This document shows, piece by piece, positions 1 through 7,892 of a stretch of DNA of 64,000 nucleotides; the first letter of the stretch is position 1; each line of letters opens with the position of its first letter. The position numbers and the translations under genes are program-made. The stretch is from assembly GCF_018861025.1 (NCBI RefSeq), contig NZ_JAHKQH010000026.1:143869-207868 (forward strand). The letters run 5' to 3'. The stretch comes from Psychrosphaera sp. B3R10 (GTDB lineage: Bacteria; Pseudomonadota; Gammaproteobacteria; Enterobacterales; Alteromonadaceae). The notes under the pieces are model-generated. The model saw nothing but the letters and a program-made list of their open reading frames with translations, made no database searches and was not told where the DNA came from.

Positions 1-48
1 TGATGGATGTTCTGATGGATGCTCTGATGAATGCTCTGATGAATGCTC
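1..48. repeat. Tandem 12-bp repeat (four copies)
   Basis: Four consecutive 12-base units of the form TGATGRATGYTC run from the window edge. They fall inside a minus-strand open frame, where each unit encodes a four-residue repeat of the type EHxS. The array may continue beyond the window. Confidence 0.8.
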
Positions 49-150
49 TAGTCGCACTACATTCGCAATATCCTGCGTTTCCACAAAATTAGTTACAGGC
101 TCAAAACTAAGCGCCCCCTTGCATAAAGCTAAAGGACGTTTGCTGAACAT
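1..150 (-). CDS. Hypothetical protein, partial, with EHSS/EHPS repeats
   Basis: An open frame starts at ATG 150 with MFSKRPLALCKGALSFEPV and stays open for 50 codons to the window edge, ending in tandem EHSS/EHPS units encoded by the 12-bp DNA repeat. It begins 44 nt after the tatA stop on the same strand, where tatB would be expected, but it has no TatB features (no hydrophobic N-terminal helix). I do not recognise the family. It could be a real gene in a tatA operon or a chance frame kept open by the repeat. Confidence 0.3.
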   Translation of the reverse strand, partial: MFSKRPLALCKGALSFEPVTNFVETQDIANVVRLEHSSEHSSEHPSEHPS

Positions 151-194
151 TGAGAAAATATAGTGACTTTTAGGCGCTAAGTTGACCCAAACGA

Positions 195-359
195 CTAATC
201 GTTTTTAACCACTGTATTATCTGATACTTCTTTTTTAAACCCTTTTAACGCCGCACCTAAGTCGCTACCAACTGATTTCAAACGTTTTGTACCAAACAAT
301 AAGACAACAATAATGGCAACTATCACGAGTTGCCACACACTTATACCTGAAAAACCCAT
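195..359 (-). CDS. tatA: Sec-independent protein translocase subunit TatA, stand-alone
   Basis: This 54-residue protein starts [17 protein letters not shown]. It has one N-terminal transmembrane helix, the FGTKRL hinge after it, and an amphipathic helix ([13 protein letters not shown]) followed by a short polar tail, which is the full TatA/TatE layout. A GAGGAAG ribosome site lies 5 nt before the ATG. TatA forms the pore of the twin-arginine translocase, which exports folded proteins across the inner membrane. No tatB or tatC follows in the visible sequence, so it is a stand-alone copy beside the sulfatase cluster. The window also encodes a Tat-signal glycosidase (10771-14154) that could use the system. 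Confidence 0.9.
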   Translation of the reverse strand: MGFSGISVWQLVIVAIIVVLLFGTKRLKSVGSDLGAALKGFKKEVSDNTVVKND

Positions 360-530
360 AAAAACTTCCTCTAATTAAATTACGACTTATCGCTGACAAA
401 AGCGATGTTAAACGCTCAAACAGGTATGCCGAGCAGATAACGCATTACCACCTGACTTATGCCAGTGACAATTTGCTTGTAAATTTTCTCTATCAATCAC
501 CTCGGAAAAAACCTAGGTGCTCAGTGAAGA

Positions 531-2027
531 TTATTTACCATTTAGTGGTGATGCCGGCGGTAACGGAACTGAATTTTTTGCGCGCCAATCCACTAATTTT
601 GTTAATAACTTCTGTTTTATTTTTAAATGACTTTTGGAAATATCCACTCGCTCTGACGGATCGTTTTCGAGATCAAATAATTCCACTTTGCCACTTAACA
701 AAAATTGAATAAGTTTATACTGGCCTTCTCGAACGGCGGAAACAGGTCCATGTTTATATGCGGTGTTTATATGCCAAAAAATTGGTTTTTGTTGATACGG
801 TTGACCAAACATTAATGGCGTAAAGCTACTCCCGTCGAGTTCACCCGCGTAATCTTGCACACCGGCAAGATCTAAAAAGCTAGGGAAATAGTCTAAAACC
901 GACACCAGATTTTCATGCCGTGTCGCGGAAATTTTGCTCGGCCAGTTGGCAACCATTGGGACTTTAACGCCTCCTTCATAAATCGAGCCTTTAGCGCCCC
1001 TTAAGCGTATGTCTGTTGATTGTATAGAATTAAAGCCATTATCCGACGTAAATATAATTAATGTATTTTCACGTAAACCACTCGATTCTAAAAAGTCGAC
1101 GAGTCGGCCAACATTCTGATCTAAAGACTCCACTAACGTGCCATATGCCGCAAGTTCGCGTTTTGCCTTTGAGTCTCTTCCAGTTAATTGTTCTTTCTCT
1201 TTGTTTTGGTATTTTTTTAGTAACTCTTCACTTCTAGGAATACTTGGCCTATGCGGGGCGTAAAAATGCAGATTTATAAAAAATGGGCTGTCAGCGTTTT
1301 TCTCCATAAATGCAATAGCTTCGTCTGTTAGACGGTCAGTTAGCCATTGGTCGTCGGGTTTTTCGTTGATAAAGGGATTTTTAAATGGTGCTATGTACCC
1401 GCCGCTTTTTGACTTATATCCCTCAGTATAACCACGCGCAGGATCCCCCCACCACGACCCGCCAACATTGAGGTCAAACCCCCTCGCCTGCGGATAATAA
1501 ATAGAATATTTATTTTTATGGTCGTTCAACCAACTCAAATCGCCATTTTTGGGCTGACTTAAATTATCATCAAATGGGTAGTTAACTTCTACTGACGGAT
1601 CAGGGCCCACGATATGCCACTTTCCTAAATGCGCTAATTTATAACCGGCTTTTTTAAGGGGTTCAGAATATACAGTATGCTCAAGTTGCACCGTGCCACG
1701 GGAGAAAATACTGGTCTGGCTATTTCCTTTTTCTAAAACTGGGACACCATAAACTTGAGTTTTAAAAGACTGTTTTCCGGTTAACAATGCCGCCCTTGCT
1801 GGGGAGCAGGTAGGATAGGAATATGCATTGTCAAAAACTTGTCCTGAATTAGCTAATGCGTCGATGTTTGGCGTTTCAACCCATTTAGAACCGTTGTAAC
1901 CTACGTCACCCCAACCGAGGTCGTCGGCCATAATAAATATAATGTTAGGTTTAGCTTCTGCGTGACTTAAGTTCATCGCAAAATAGCCCGCGATAAAAAC
2001 AACTATCAGACTAGAAAATATTTTCAT
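531..2027 (-). CDS. Type I sulfatase, secreted
   Basis: This 498-aa sulfatase of the alkaline phosphatase superfamily hydrolyses sulfate esters, probably on an algal glycan. Residues 1-24 form a signal peptide ending SHAEA. The metal-binding N-terminal motif is IFIMADDLGWGD. The sulfatase signature CSPARAALLTGK places the Cys that becomes formylglycine at about residue 74, so a maturase encoded elsewhere is needed. HLGKWH and TSDNGFNS are further conserved metal and active-site blocks. I chose ATG 2027 because GGGA lies 8 nt upstream; a GTG two codons earlier is the alternative. It is the last sulfatase of the minus-strand series and has its own upstream palindrome at 2059-2070. The substrate cannot be read from sequence. 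Confidence 0.9.
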   Translation of the reverse strand: MKIFSSLIVVFIAGYFAMNLSHAEAKPNIIFIMADDLGWGDVGYNGSKWVETPNIDALANSGQVFDNAYSYPTCSPARAALLTGKQSFKTQVYGVPVLEKGNSQTSIFSRGTVQLEHTVYSEPLKKAGYKLAHLGKWHIVGPDPSVEVNYPFDDNLSQPKNGDLSWLNDHKNKYSIYYPQARGFDLNVGGSWWGDPARGYTEGYKSKSGGYIAPFKNPFINEKPDDQWLTDRLTDEAIAFMEKNADSPFFINLHFYAPHRPSIPRSEELLKKYQNKEKEQLTGRDSKAKRELAAYGTLVESLDQNVGRLVDFLESSGLRENTLIIFTSDNGFNSIQSTDIRLRGAKGSIYEGGVKVPMVANWPSKISATRHENLVSVLDYFPSFLDLAGVQDYAGELDGSSFTPLMFGQPYQQKPIFWHINTAYKHGPVSAVREGQYKLIQFLLSGKVELFDLENDPSERVDISKSHLKIKQKLLTKLVDWRAKNSVPLPPASPLNGK

Positions 2028-2058
2028 TACCACTTTCCCATATACGTAATATCGACTC

Positions 2059-2070
2059 TGAAACGTTTCA
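2059..2070. promoter_or_regulatory. Palindromic operator candidate TGAAACGTTTCA
   Basis: A perfect 12-bp palindrome with a central CG lies 32 nt upstream of the sulfatase start at 2027. The layout resembles LacI/PurR-family operators. No LacI-family regulator is encoded in this window, so the cognate protein would be elsewhere. Confidence 0.5.
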
Positions 2071-2156
2071 AAATATTCATCAGAGGTTGTGCCATATTAA
2101 GGTTCTAACCTACGTTTAAACCTCTGCTTTATCGTTTTAATTAGCACGATAAAAGA

Positions 2157-2192
2157 AAACTCACAGAGACATTGTCGTACCTCTGTGAGTTT
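2157..2192 (-). terminator. Hairpin terminator after sulfatase 2226-3761
   Basis: Perfect 12-bp arms (AAACTCACAGAG and its complement) enclose a 12-nt loop about 35 nt past the stop of the upstream sulfatase. There is no long T-run, so part of its role could be RNA processing. Confidence 0.55.
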
Positions 2193-2225
2193 AAACCCAG
2201 CTGTTTAAAGACTAAAGCTGCCTTG

Positions 2226-3761
2226 TTATTCGCTTAAAGCCGGTTTCCAAGGGGCGCCATATTTTGGTGCCTTAGGGTTTTCTCTTAAAAATTTAGCGTC
2301 ATTTTGCTGATACCATTGATGCAATGTCTTTTTCATTTCCGCAACTTTTGCTGGATATTCAGCCGCTAAATCAGTCGTCTCAGCCTTATCTTTAGTAATG
2401 TTAAACAGCTGAAGTTTGCCATCTTCAAACCGTTCTATGAGTTTCCAATCGCCCAATCGAACCACTGCCCCAGGGAAACCGCCTTGATTTGAATAATGTG
2501 GATAATGGAAAAACAACGGACGTTCTGCTGAATTTGTTTCGCCATTTATGACAGGTAATAAGCTCTCACCGTCAATTGGGCCAACACGTTTGGCGTCAAT
2601 ACCTATTAAGTCGTAAAGCGTCGCTGAGATGTCCATGCTAATGGCTGGAACCGAGGTTGACTTACCATTTGATTCGGAACCTGGAACACTAATAATGAAA
2701 GGTACACGAATACCGCCTTCATATAACCAGCCTTTACCGCCTCTAAGCGGTAAACTTGATGTTGAATGCGCTTCACCTATAGATAAACCACCATTGTCTG
2801 ATAACAAAATTACTATGGTGTCGTCTCTTAGGTTTTTGGCTTTTAGTGAATCCACAAGTCGGCCGATGTTTTCATCAACCTTTTCGACCATCGCAGCATA
2901 TGTTGGGTTCGTTTGCACAACACGATTTAATTGTGGTTTATCGGTTGGCCAAATTTGTTCAACTTGAGCAAACTCTGGTGTTTTATCTAGTTGAGAAAAA
3001 CGTTCACGATACTTATTAACAAGCTTCTTTGGCCCTTGCAATGGCGTATGAACAGAATAGTAAGACATCATTAGGAAAAATGGCGCGTCACTTTTTGCAT
3101 ACCCATCGACCAAATTGATGGCTTCGTTGGTTAAGCGATCCGTAAGGTATTCACCATCTGGACCACTGGTTAAACGTGGATTTTTATAAGGCGCAAAATA
3201 ACCCCCACTTGGCGACCCCGCCGCATGGCCGGCAATATTAACGTCAAAACCATAAAACTCTGGCCACATTTGCTCTGTTTGCCCTAAATGCCATTTACCA
3301 ATAAACGCAGTTTGATAACCCTCACCTTTTAAAACGCTGGCGATAGTGGAACCTTGCTCCGGTAATTGTTCTACAAAGGAAGCGGGTTTAAATTTGCCTT
3401 CGCGATATTTATGTCGACGGCTTTTGTTACGGAAGAAGTCTGTCGTACCAATTGCCGTTGGATGTTTGCCGGTGATCAATGCAGCTCTTGTGGGGCTACA
3501 AACCGGACTTGCGGCATAACCATCGGTAAATAACAGACCTTCACTGGCGAGCTTATCCATACTTGGTGTTGAATATAGTGTATCTGGATTATAAGCCGCG
3601 ACGTCAGCCCAGCCTAAGTCATCAACCAAAATTAACAAAACATTGGGTTTCTTTTTTGTTTCTATTTCTGTTGTCGGTTGCGAAAGGCAACCGGCTAATC
3701 CAGATACAAAAAGGCCACCTAAAACGAATTTAAATACAGTATTAATAACGCTATCCTCCAA
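2226..3761 (-). CDS. Type I sulfatase, lipoprotein
   Basis: This sulfatase of about 510 aa has a lipoprotein signal (FVSGLAGC, Cys at about 25), so it is probably anchored in a membrane facing the periplasm or surface. The conserved blocks are LLILVDDLGWAD, the formylglycine signature CSPTRAALITGK (Cys at about 88), FIGKWHLGQ and LLSDNGGLS. The start is ambiguous. The only canonical start in the open frame is TTG at 3761 with no ribosome site, and a stop lies four codons before it. A strong GGAGG instead overlaps codons 1-3 and sits 8 nt before an ATT at 3746, suggesting a non-canonical start there. Either start preserves the lipobox. It is flanked by other sulfatases on the same strand. Confidence 0.88.
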   Translation of the reverse strand: MEDSVINTVFKFVLGGLFVSGLAGCLSQPTTEIETKKKPNVLLILVDDLGWADVAAYNPDTLYSTPSMDKLASEGLLFTDGYAASPVCSPTRAALITGKHPTAIGTTDFFRNKSRRHKYREGKFKPASFVEQLPEQGSTIASVLKGEGYQTAFIGKWHLGQTEQMWPEFYGFDVNIAGHAAGSPSGGYFAPYKNPRLTSGPDGEYLTDRLTNEAINLVDGYAKSDAPFFLMMSYYSVHTPLQGPKKLVNKYRERFSQLDKTPEFAQVEQIWPTDKPQLNRVVQTNPTYAAMVEKVDENIGRLVDSLKAKNLRDDTIVILLSDNGGLSIGEAHSTSSLPLRGGKGWLYEGGIRVPFIISVPGSESNGKSTSVPAISMDISATLYDLIGIDAKRVGPIDGESLLPVINGETNSAERPLFFHYPHYSNQGGFPGAVVRLGDWKLIERFEDGKLQLFNITKDKAETTDLAAEYPAKVAEMKKTLHQWYQQNDAKFLRENPKAPKYGAPWKPALSE

Positions 3762-3856
3762 GGCTTCAGACTAAACCCATCACACATTGGTTTTAGGTTT
3801 GCGTTAATAGAGGCTGAAACTCACATTGTGATTGATAATTAATTGCTAAATCATTT

Positions 3857-3889
3857 GAGGGTTTGGTAACGAAACGGTCACCAAACCTC
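3857..3889 (-). terminator. Hairpin terminator after lipoprotein 3916-5163
   Basis: GAGG(G)TTTGGT and ACCAAACCTC arms form a stem with a 12-nt loop 26 nt past the stop of the minus-strand lipoprotein gene. One base bulges in the left arm. Confidence 0.5.
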
Positions 3890-3915
3890 GATAAATATCT
3901 AAAGAAAAAAACCTT

Positions 3916-5163
3916 TTATTCTTTAAATGCCGTTTTAACGCTATTTAAGTTAACCCCGAATAATGATTTGGAAATAACATCCAATTGCGCTTCCGGCCCT
4001 TGAATATGGTAAGTCGTTTGGATGTGTCTAACCGATTGACCGGGTTTTAGCGCCGCGGCAGGCGATGAGGTTTCCAGCTCATAAAACGGCCCTAATGGCG
4101 CAACGCCAGGCTCAGGGGAACCATCATTGTATGAATTAATGACGTCACCTGCATAAGGCTGATCTTGCAGTTCCCACATCGAATTTACATAGCCATTTGG
4201 TGCGGCTTGTTGATTATATGTAACAATATTAAGTACTTGCCCCGCTGCGTCATAACTACCTGCGATGCCTTTAGACCGTTTATCGCTAATACCAATTTTT
4301 CCGCGTTTTGTACCATCGCCTTTAAAGAACAATTCACTGTCGGTGACTTTAAGGTAATCCGCTGGCACTTTACCAAAGTAAGCGTCATTCACTTTTGCGC
4401 CATATTTTGATTCTGGGCCAGATTCAAACGGGATCACAACCGTTGTCTCAGGTGATGGGTTATACATGCCTAAGATCCAAATAGACACAAGACCGGTTTC
4501 TGCAGTCCAGGTATTTTGACCACGATTTGTCACGCGATTATCCGTCTTATAGGCAACCACTTTTAAACTGTCATCTAGGTTAATGCCAAGTGATTCGCTT
4601 ACCTTACCTTTACTCAGCAATTCAACGGTACGTTCAATTCCAACATCAAATTCAGTGCCACTGTAGTTAACCAAAGTCGCTTCGTGAGCAAACTTAACTG
4701 ACTGTTCATTTTTAGTAACGATACTAAATGCTTCGGTATCGATTACCGCAGGTGTCTTCCAATCTGAAAATTCAAATTTGTCACCGGGTTTAAAGAACAG
4801 GCCAAACTGTCCGCCTTCAGGACCAAACCAAAAACGCTCTTCACCACCAAAAATGTAAATATGATCTTCTAGTTTGCCCTTCTGCTCTTCGGCAGTTAAA
4901 AATCCATTGGCGATAACCGGACGGTTGATCCAACCAAAACTTGGACCAGAATGTTGATCGAAAGATGAGGTCATGACTCGACCTTGATACTCAGGCGCAA
5001 CCGCAACGGCGGCGTCGCCATTAGACAACATAACAATGTTTGTGTGTTCTTTCATAAATGCTACATCATCGGCAAACGGGCCTTTTTGCTCTGTGCATCC
5101 GGTTGCAATCGCACAACTGATCAAACCGAGACACACAGATTTTGTCAAAACAGATAAATTCAT
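3916..5163 (-). CDS. Lipoprotein of unknown function (possibly DUF6786-like)
   Basis: This protein of about 415 aa begins MNLSVLTKSVCLGLISCAIA and has a lipobox ending TGC, so the mature part starts CTEQKGPF. The body is beta-rich with many aromatic and Gly residues (for example FGGEERFWFGPEGGQFGLFF), as in sugar-mutarotase-like sandwich proteins. From memory it resembles the DUF6786 lipoproteins found with sulfatases in marine bacteria; I could not check that. I chose ATG 5163 because GGAA lies just upstream; the longer frame starts with TTG at 5199. It lies between sulfatases on the same strand, so a role in sulfated-glycan binding or processing is inferred only from context. Confidence 0.75.
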   Translation of the reverse strand: MNLSVLTKSVCLGLISCAIATGCTEQKGPFADDVAFMKEHTNIVMLSNGDAAVAVAPEYQGRVMTSSFDQHSGPSFGWINRPVIANGFLTAEEQKGKLEDHIYIFGGEERFWFGPEGGQFGLFFKPGDKFEFSDWKTPAVIDTEAFSIVTKNEQSVKFAHEATLVNYSGTEFDVGIERTVELLSKGKVSESLGINLDDSLKVVAYKTDNRVTNRGQNTWTAETGLVSIWILGMYNPSPETTVVIPFESGPESKYGAKVNDAYFGKVPADYLKVTDSELFFKGDGTKRGKIGISDKRSKGIAGSYDAAGQVLNIVTYNQQAAPNGYVNSMWELQDQPYAGDVINSYNDGSPEPGVAPLGPFYELETSSPAAALKPGQSVRHIQTTYHIQGPEAQLDVISKSLFGVNLNSVKTAFKE

Positions 5164-5275
5164 ATTTTTTTCCATTGTTAAGGCGAATCGAGCAAGCAAA
5201 GTAACTCTTCATCGCGCTAACCTATTGGCCAGCGCTGTTGCAAGTTTCCGATCCAACTTTTCGTCAATATTCATT

Positions 5276-5291
5276 GCTGAAATATTTCAGC
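5276..5291. promoter_or_regulatory. Perfect 16-bp palindrome GCTGAAATATTTCAGC
   Basis: A fully symmetric 16-bp sequence lies in the 269-bp region upstream of the lipoprotein start at 5163, about 113 nt before the ATG. It is a plausible operator for a homodimeric repressor. A second, unrelated perfect palindrome lies 46 bp further upstream. Confidence 0.5.
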
Positions 5292-5336
5292 TTTCCAAAG
5301 GTGACCTTACTAAATTAACCGGCTCATCTATTAGAT

Positions 5337-5350
5337 GCACGTTAACGTGC
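5337..5350. promoter_or_regulatory. Perfect 14-bp palindrome GCACGTTAACGTGC
   Basis: A fully symmetric 14-bp sequence lies between the sulfatase stop at 5433 and the lipoprotein start at 5163, on the upstream side of the 5276-5291 palindrome. It is likely an operator. No regulator gene is adjacent. Confidence 0.5.
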
Positions 5351-5432
5351 CGCTAACTGCAATAGCACAAAGCAAGCAGCAAACACGAGGTTTAGGTCAT
5401 AGAACCATTTTCAAAATGGCAAATTCATAATG

Positions 5433-7052
5433 TTATAAACGGTTTGATCTATAACGTTTTAACAATTGCTCCATCTCAGCCACAACTTCTGGGTATTGGT
5501 TGTATAGATTTGTCGTTTGATTCACGTCAGCATCGAGATCATACAATTGTGCAGGTGGTGCATCCGCTTTAATCTTGCCATTTACAATGTCACTATTAGG
5601 TGTATTTACTAACGTTGTGACAGCCGGTCCACCCCAGGCATGTTGATGTGGCTTTGAGCCTTTAAAGCCACCGTCATTCTGTGCGCCGATGTACATCCAT
5701 TTACCTTTGCGTAAACCAACATGAGTTGCTTTTCTAGGAGTTACTATCATTTCTGTGCGCAGAGGCGTTGTCGCTTCACCTAAAATTGCTGGTAGCATAT
5801 TAATACTGTCATTACTGTTATCTGCGCTTAATGGTTGTCCCGTTAATGCAGCAAATGTCGCAAACATATCCACATTGTTGAGCATTTGGTTTGAAACACT
5901 TCCGGCTTTTATTTTGCCAGGCCACCAAGCAATAAATGGCACTCGATGCCCACCTTCCCAAATACCAAACTTAGATCCTAAAAGATCACCATTGATTTGA
6001 TGGCCTTTAGCAGCGGCATTACGTCCGCCTAAATTAAACATCCCACCATTGTCGCTGGTGAAGATCACTAAGGTATTATCTGCAACACCGGCTTCTTCTA
6101 AACTCGCCATGACTTGGCCGACTATCCAATCTAACTCTTCGACAAAGTCGCCATACAGACCACTTTCGCTTTTGCCTTGAAAACGTTTAGCTGGGGTAAA
6201 AGGGTGATGGACATGGGTTGTGGCTAAATACATAAAAAATGGATTACCATCTCGGGCTTTAATCCAGTCGGTTGCTTTTTCTGTAATTGTGGTGCCAACG
6301 CTATAATCGTTGTATAGAGAATGTGCTTCTACGCCACCTTTAAACATATTTGCCGTACGTTGGGCTGCTTCCGCTGGAATGGGTGTAATAGGAGTCGCGT
6401 CTTTATGAACTTTATGTTTGGGCGGTCGGCCGAGATAAACTAACGGATCTTCGGGATCCCATCCAATAATCTGATCATTTTCAACATAAACATAAGGCGG
6501 TGCGCTGTTGACAACGGGAACGCCAAAATAATAATCAAAACCGAGTTCGAGTGGACCAGGGCGCAGCGGTTGTTGCCAGTCGTTTTTCCCCTCACCAAAA
6601 CCTAAATGCCATTTACCTAATACTGCGGTATCGTAACCTTTGTTTTTAAATATATCCGCGATGGTCGTGGTATCAGGATCGATAAGCAACGGTGATTCTA
6701 TCGGTGCGGGTCCCCATATTCCTTTGCCATTATTTGCCCTCAATGGGTACTCACCAGTCATTAACCCGTATCGAGAAGCGGTACAAACAGCAGAAGCGGA
6801 ATGGGCGTCAGTGAACTTAACACCTTGTTTTGCAAGTTTATCAATATTTGGCGTTTCCAACTTTGTTGCACCGTAAGAACTTAAGTCCCCATATCCTAAA
6901 TCATCAGCAAAAATAAAAACCACGTTTGGTTGCTTACCGCCTTGATTTTGGGCTTGTTGAGAACTCAATAGTTCAGTCTTATTTACCGCTTCACAAGCCG
7001 TTAATGTCAAAGCGACAGTTGCAACTAAACCTGCTAACCTCATGTACGTCAT
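5433..7052 (-). CDS. Arylsulfatase-type sulfatase, lipoprotein
   Basis: This sulfatase of about 539 aa starts MTYMRLAGLVATVALTLTAC, a lipoprotein signal with the acylated Cys at about 20. Conserved blocks are VFIFADDLGYGD, the formylglycine signature CTASRYGLMTGEY (Cys at about 90; the variant has Ala at the usual Pro position), LGKWHLGFG and FTSDNGGMF. The frame extends 29 codons further upstream, but that part is a 15-bp DNA repeat. GGAG sits 5 nt before ATG 7052, which decides the start. It resembles arylsulfatase A-like enzymes acting on sulfated sugars. An arsC-like gene lies upstream on the same strand. Confidence 0.9.
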   Translation of the reverse strand: MTYMRLAGLVATVALTLTACEAVNKTELLSSQQAQNQGGKQPNVVFIFADDLGYGDLSSYGATKLETPNIDKLAKQGVKFTDAHSASAVCTASRYGLMTGEYPLRANNGKGIWGPAPIESPLLIDPDTTTIADIFKNKGYDTAVLGKWHLGFGEGKNDWQQPLRPGPLELGFDYYFGVPVVNSAPPYVYVENDQIIGWDPEDPLVYLGRPPKHKVHKDATPITPIPAEAAQRTANMFKGGVEAHSLYNDYSVGTTITEKATDWIKARDGNPFFMYLATTHVHHPFTPAKRFQGKSESGLYGDFVEELDWIVGQVMASLEEAGVADNTLVIFTSDNGGMFNLGGRNAAAKGHQINGDLLGSKFGIWEGGHRVPFIAWWPGKIKAGSVSNQMLNNVDMFATFAALTGQPLSADNSNDSINMLPAILGEATTPLRTEMIVTPRKATHVGLRKGKWMYIGAQNDGGFKGSKPHQHAWGGPAVTTLVNTPNSDIVNGKIKADAPPAQLYDLDADVNQTTNLYNQYPEVVAEMEQLLKRYRSNRL

Positions 7053-7071
7053 GTTTTCTCCAAATAATTTG

Positions 7072-7140
7072 TTACACAGCACCTTGTTAAACAGCACTTT
7101 CTTACACAACACTTTCTTACACAGCACTTTCTTACACAAG
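7072..7140 (-). repeat. 15-bp tandem repeat in the sulfatase leader
   Basis: Four full units and one partial unit of a 15-bp repeat (consensus TTACACAGCACTTTC on the plus strand) lie directly before the ribosome site of the sulfatase at 5433-7052. The period is a multiple of three and the minus-strand frame is open, reading CKKVL repeats in phase with the sulfatase. The strong ribosome site at ATG 7052 suggests this is untranslated leader. Confidence 0.8.
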
Positions 7141-7317
7141 ACGTGGTGTATTTTTATTTATTAAAGCACAGTGTTTTTAGATTTCAAAGCCTTAAAAAGT
7201 TAGATACAGGGTTTTGTATATAAATAAAAACACAAAAACAAAATACTGACTTAGTCATAAAAATGTCATTACCGCCAACTGACTTTATAACTGTCATTAA
7301 ATTTCCTGAGCGACGTC

Positions 7318-7782
7318 TTATACGACCGACTGCAGCGCTTTGAGTTGCTCAGGTTTAGAAAGTGTCGAGAAATCCAAGGACATTAATTTATGCACTCGCC
7401 GCTCAATGCTTTCCATAACTTGATAAAAAGCATGTTTAAATTCACTTTCTGTACCATCAAGTTTTGATGGGTCCGTTAATCCCCAATGCACTTTTAAAGT
7501 ATCGTCAAACCAATGAGGACAAACTTCCGCCGCGGCACTGTCACATACAGTCACGACGATATCGGGTTTAATATCTTCGAAGTCATCCCAAGACTGACTT
7601 TTCAATTTGTCAGTTGCTATGCCCTTTTCTGCTAAGTACTTAATCGACAGTGGATGTACTTCACCAACGGGCTGACTTCCTGCACTAAATGCTCGGTACT
7701 TACCTTGAGCTAGCTGATTGGTGATCGCTTCGCTCAAAATGCTCCGACACCTATTGTGGGTACAGATATATAAAATATTCAT
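7318..7782 (-). CDS. arsC: Thioredoxin-type arsenate reductase (LMW phosphatase fold)
   Basis: This 154-aa protein has the low-molecular-weight tyrosine phosphatase P-loop CTHNRCR at residues 7-13 and a second cysteine pair, C80 and C88, in VTVCDSAAAEVC. This is the three-cysteine arrangement of ArsC enzymes that reduce arsenate to arsenite with thioredoxin. The conserved Asp block appears as GLTDPSKLDG. It is cytoplasmic. No arsB, acr3 or arsR is next to it. It lies between two sulfatase genes on the same strand, so it may have been recruited there or be a neighbour by chance. A 10-bp inverted repeat lies 30 bp upstream. Confidence 0.88.
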   Translation of the reverse strand: MNILYICTHNRCRSILSEAITNQLAQGKYRAFSAGSQPVGEVHPLSIKYLAEKGIATDKLKSQSWDDFEDIKPDIVVTVCDSAAAEVCPHWFDDTLKVHWGLTDPSKLDGTESEFKHAFYQVMESIERRVHKLMSLDFSTLSKPEQLKALQSVV

Positions 7783-7811
7783 AATGTGTTCTCAGTTTGG
7801 TGCTTAGCCTA

Positions 7812-7842
7812 TTTAATCATTGATATAGCGCTAATGATTAAA
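7812..7842. promoter_or_regulatory. 10-bp inverted repeat upstream of arsC
   Basis: TTTAATCATT and AATGATTAAA are perfect complements separated by 11 bp, between the sulfatase stop (7893) and the arsC start (7782). It could be an operator for arsC or an AT-rich hairpin ending the upstream transcript. Confidence 0.4.
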
Positions 7843-7892
7843 TGGTTAAGCTATATATAAAGAGCACCTCTAAAGCGCCCTTTGTTCTCTGC

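Noticed and set aside
1-150. TatB following tatA
   Set aside because: The translated frame lacks the N-terminal helix and the TatB sequence pattern.
7053-7139. N-terminal CKKVL-repeat extension of the sulfatase
   Set aside because: A strong ribosome site 5 nt before ATG 7052 and a clean lipoprotein signal from that ATG favour the shorter protein.
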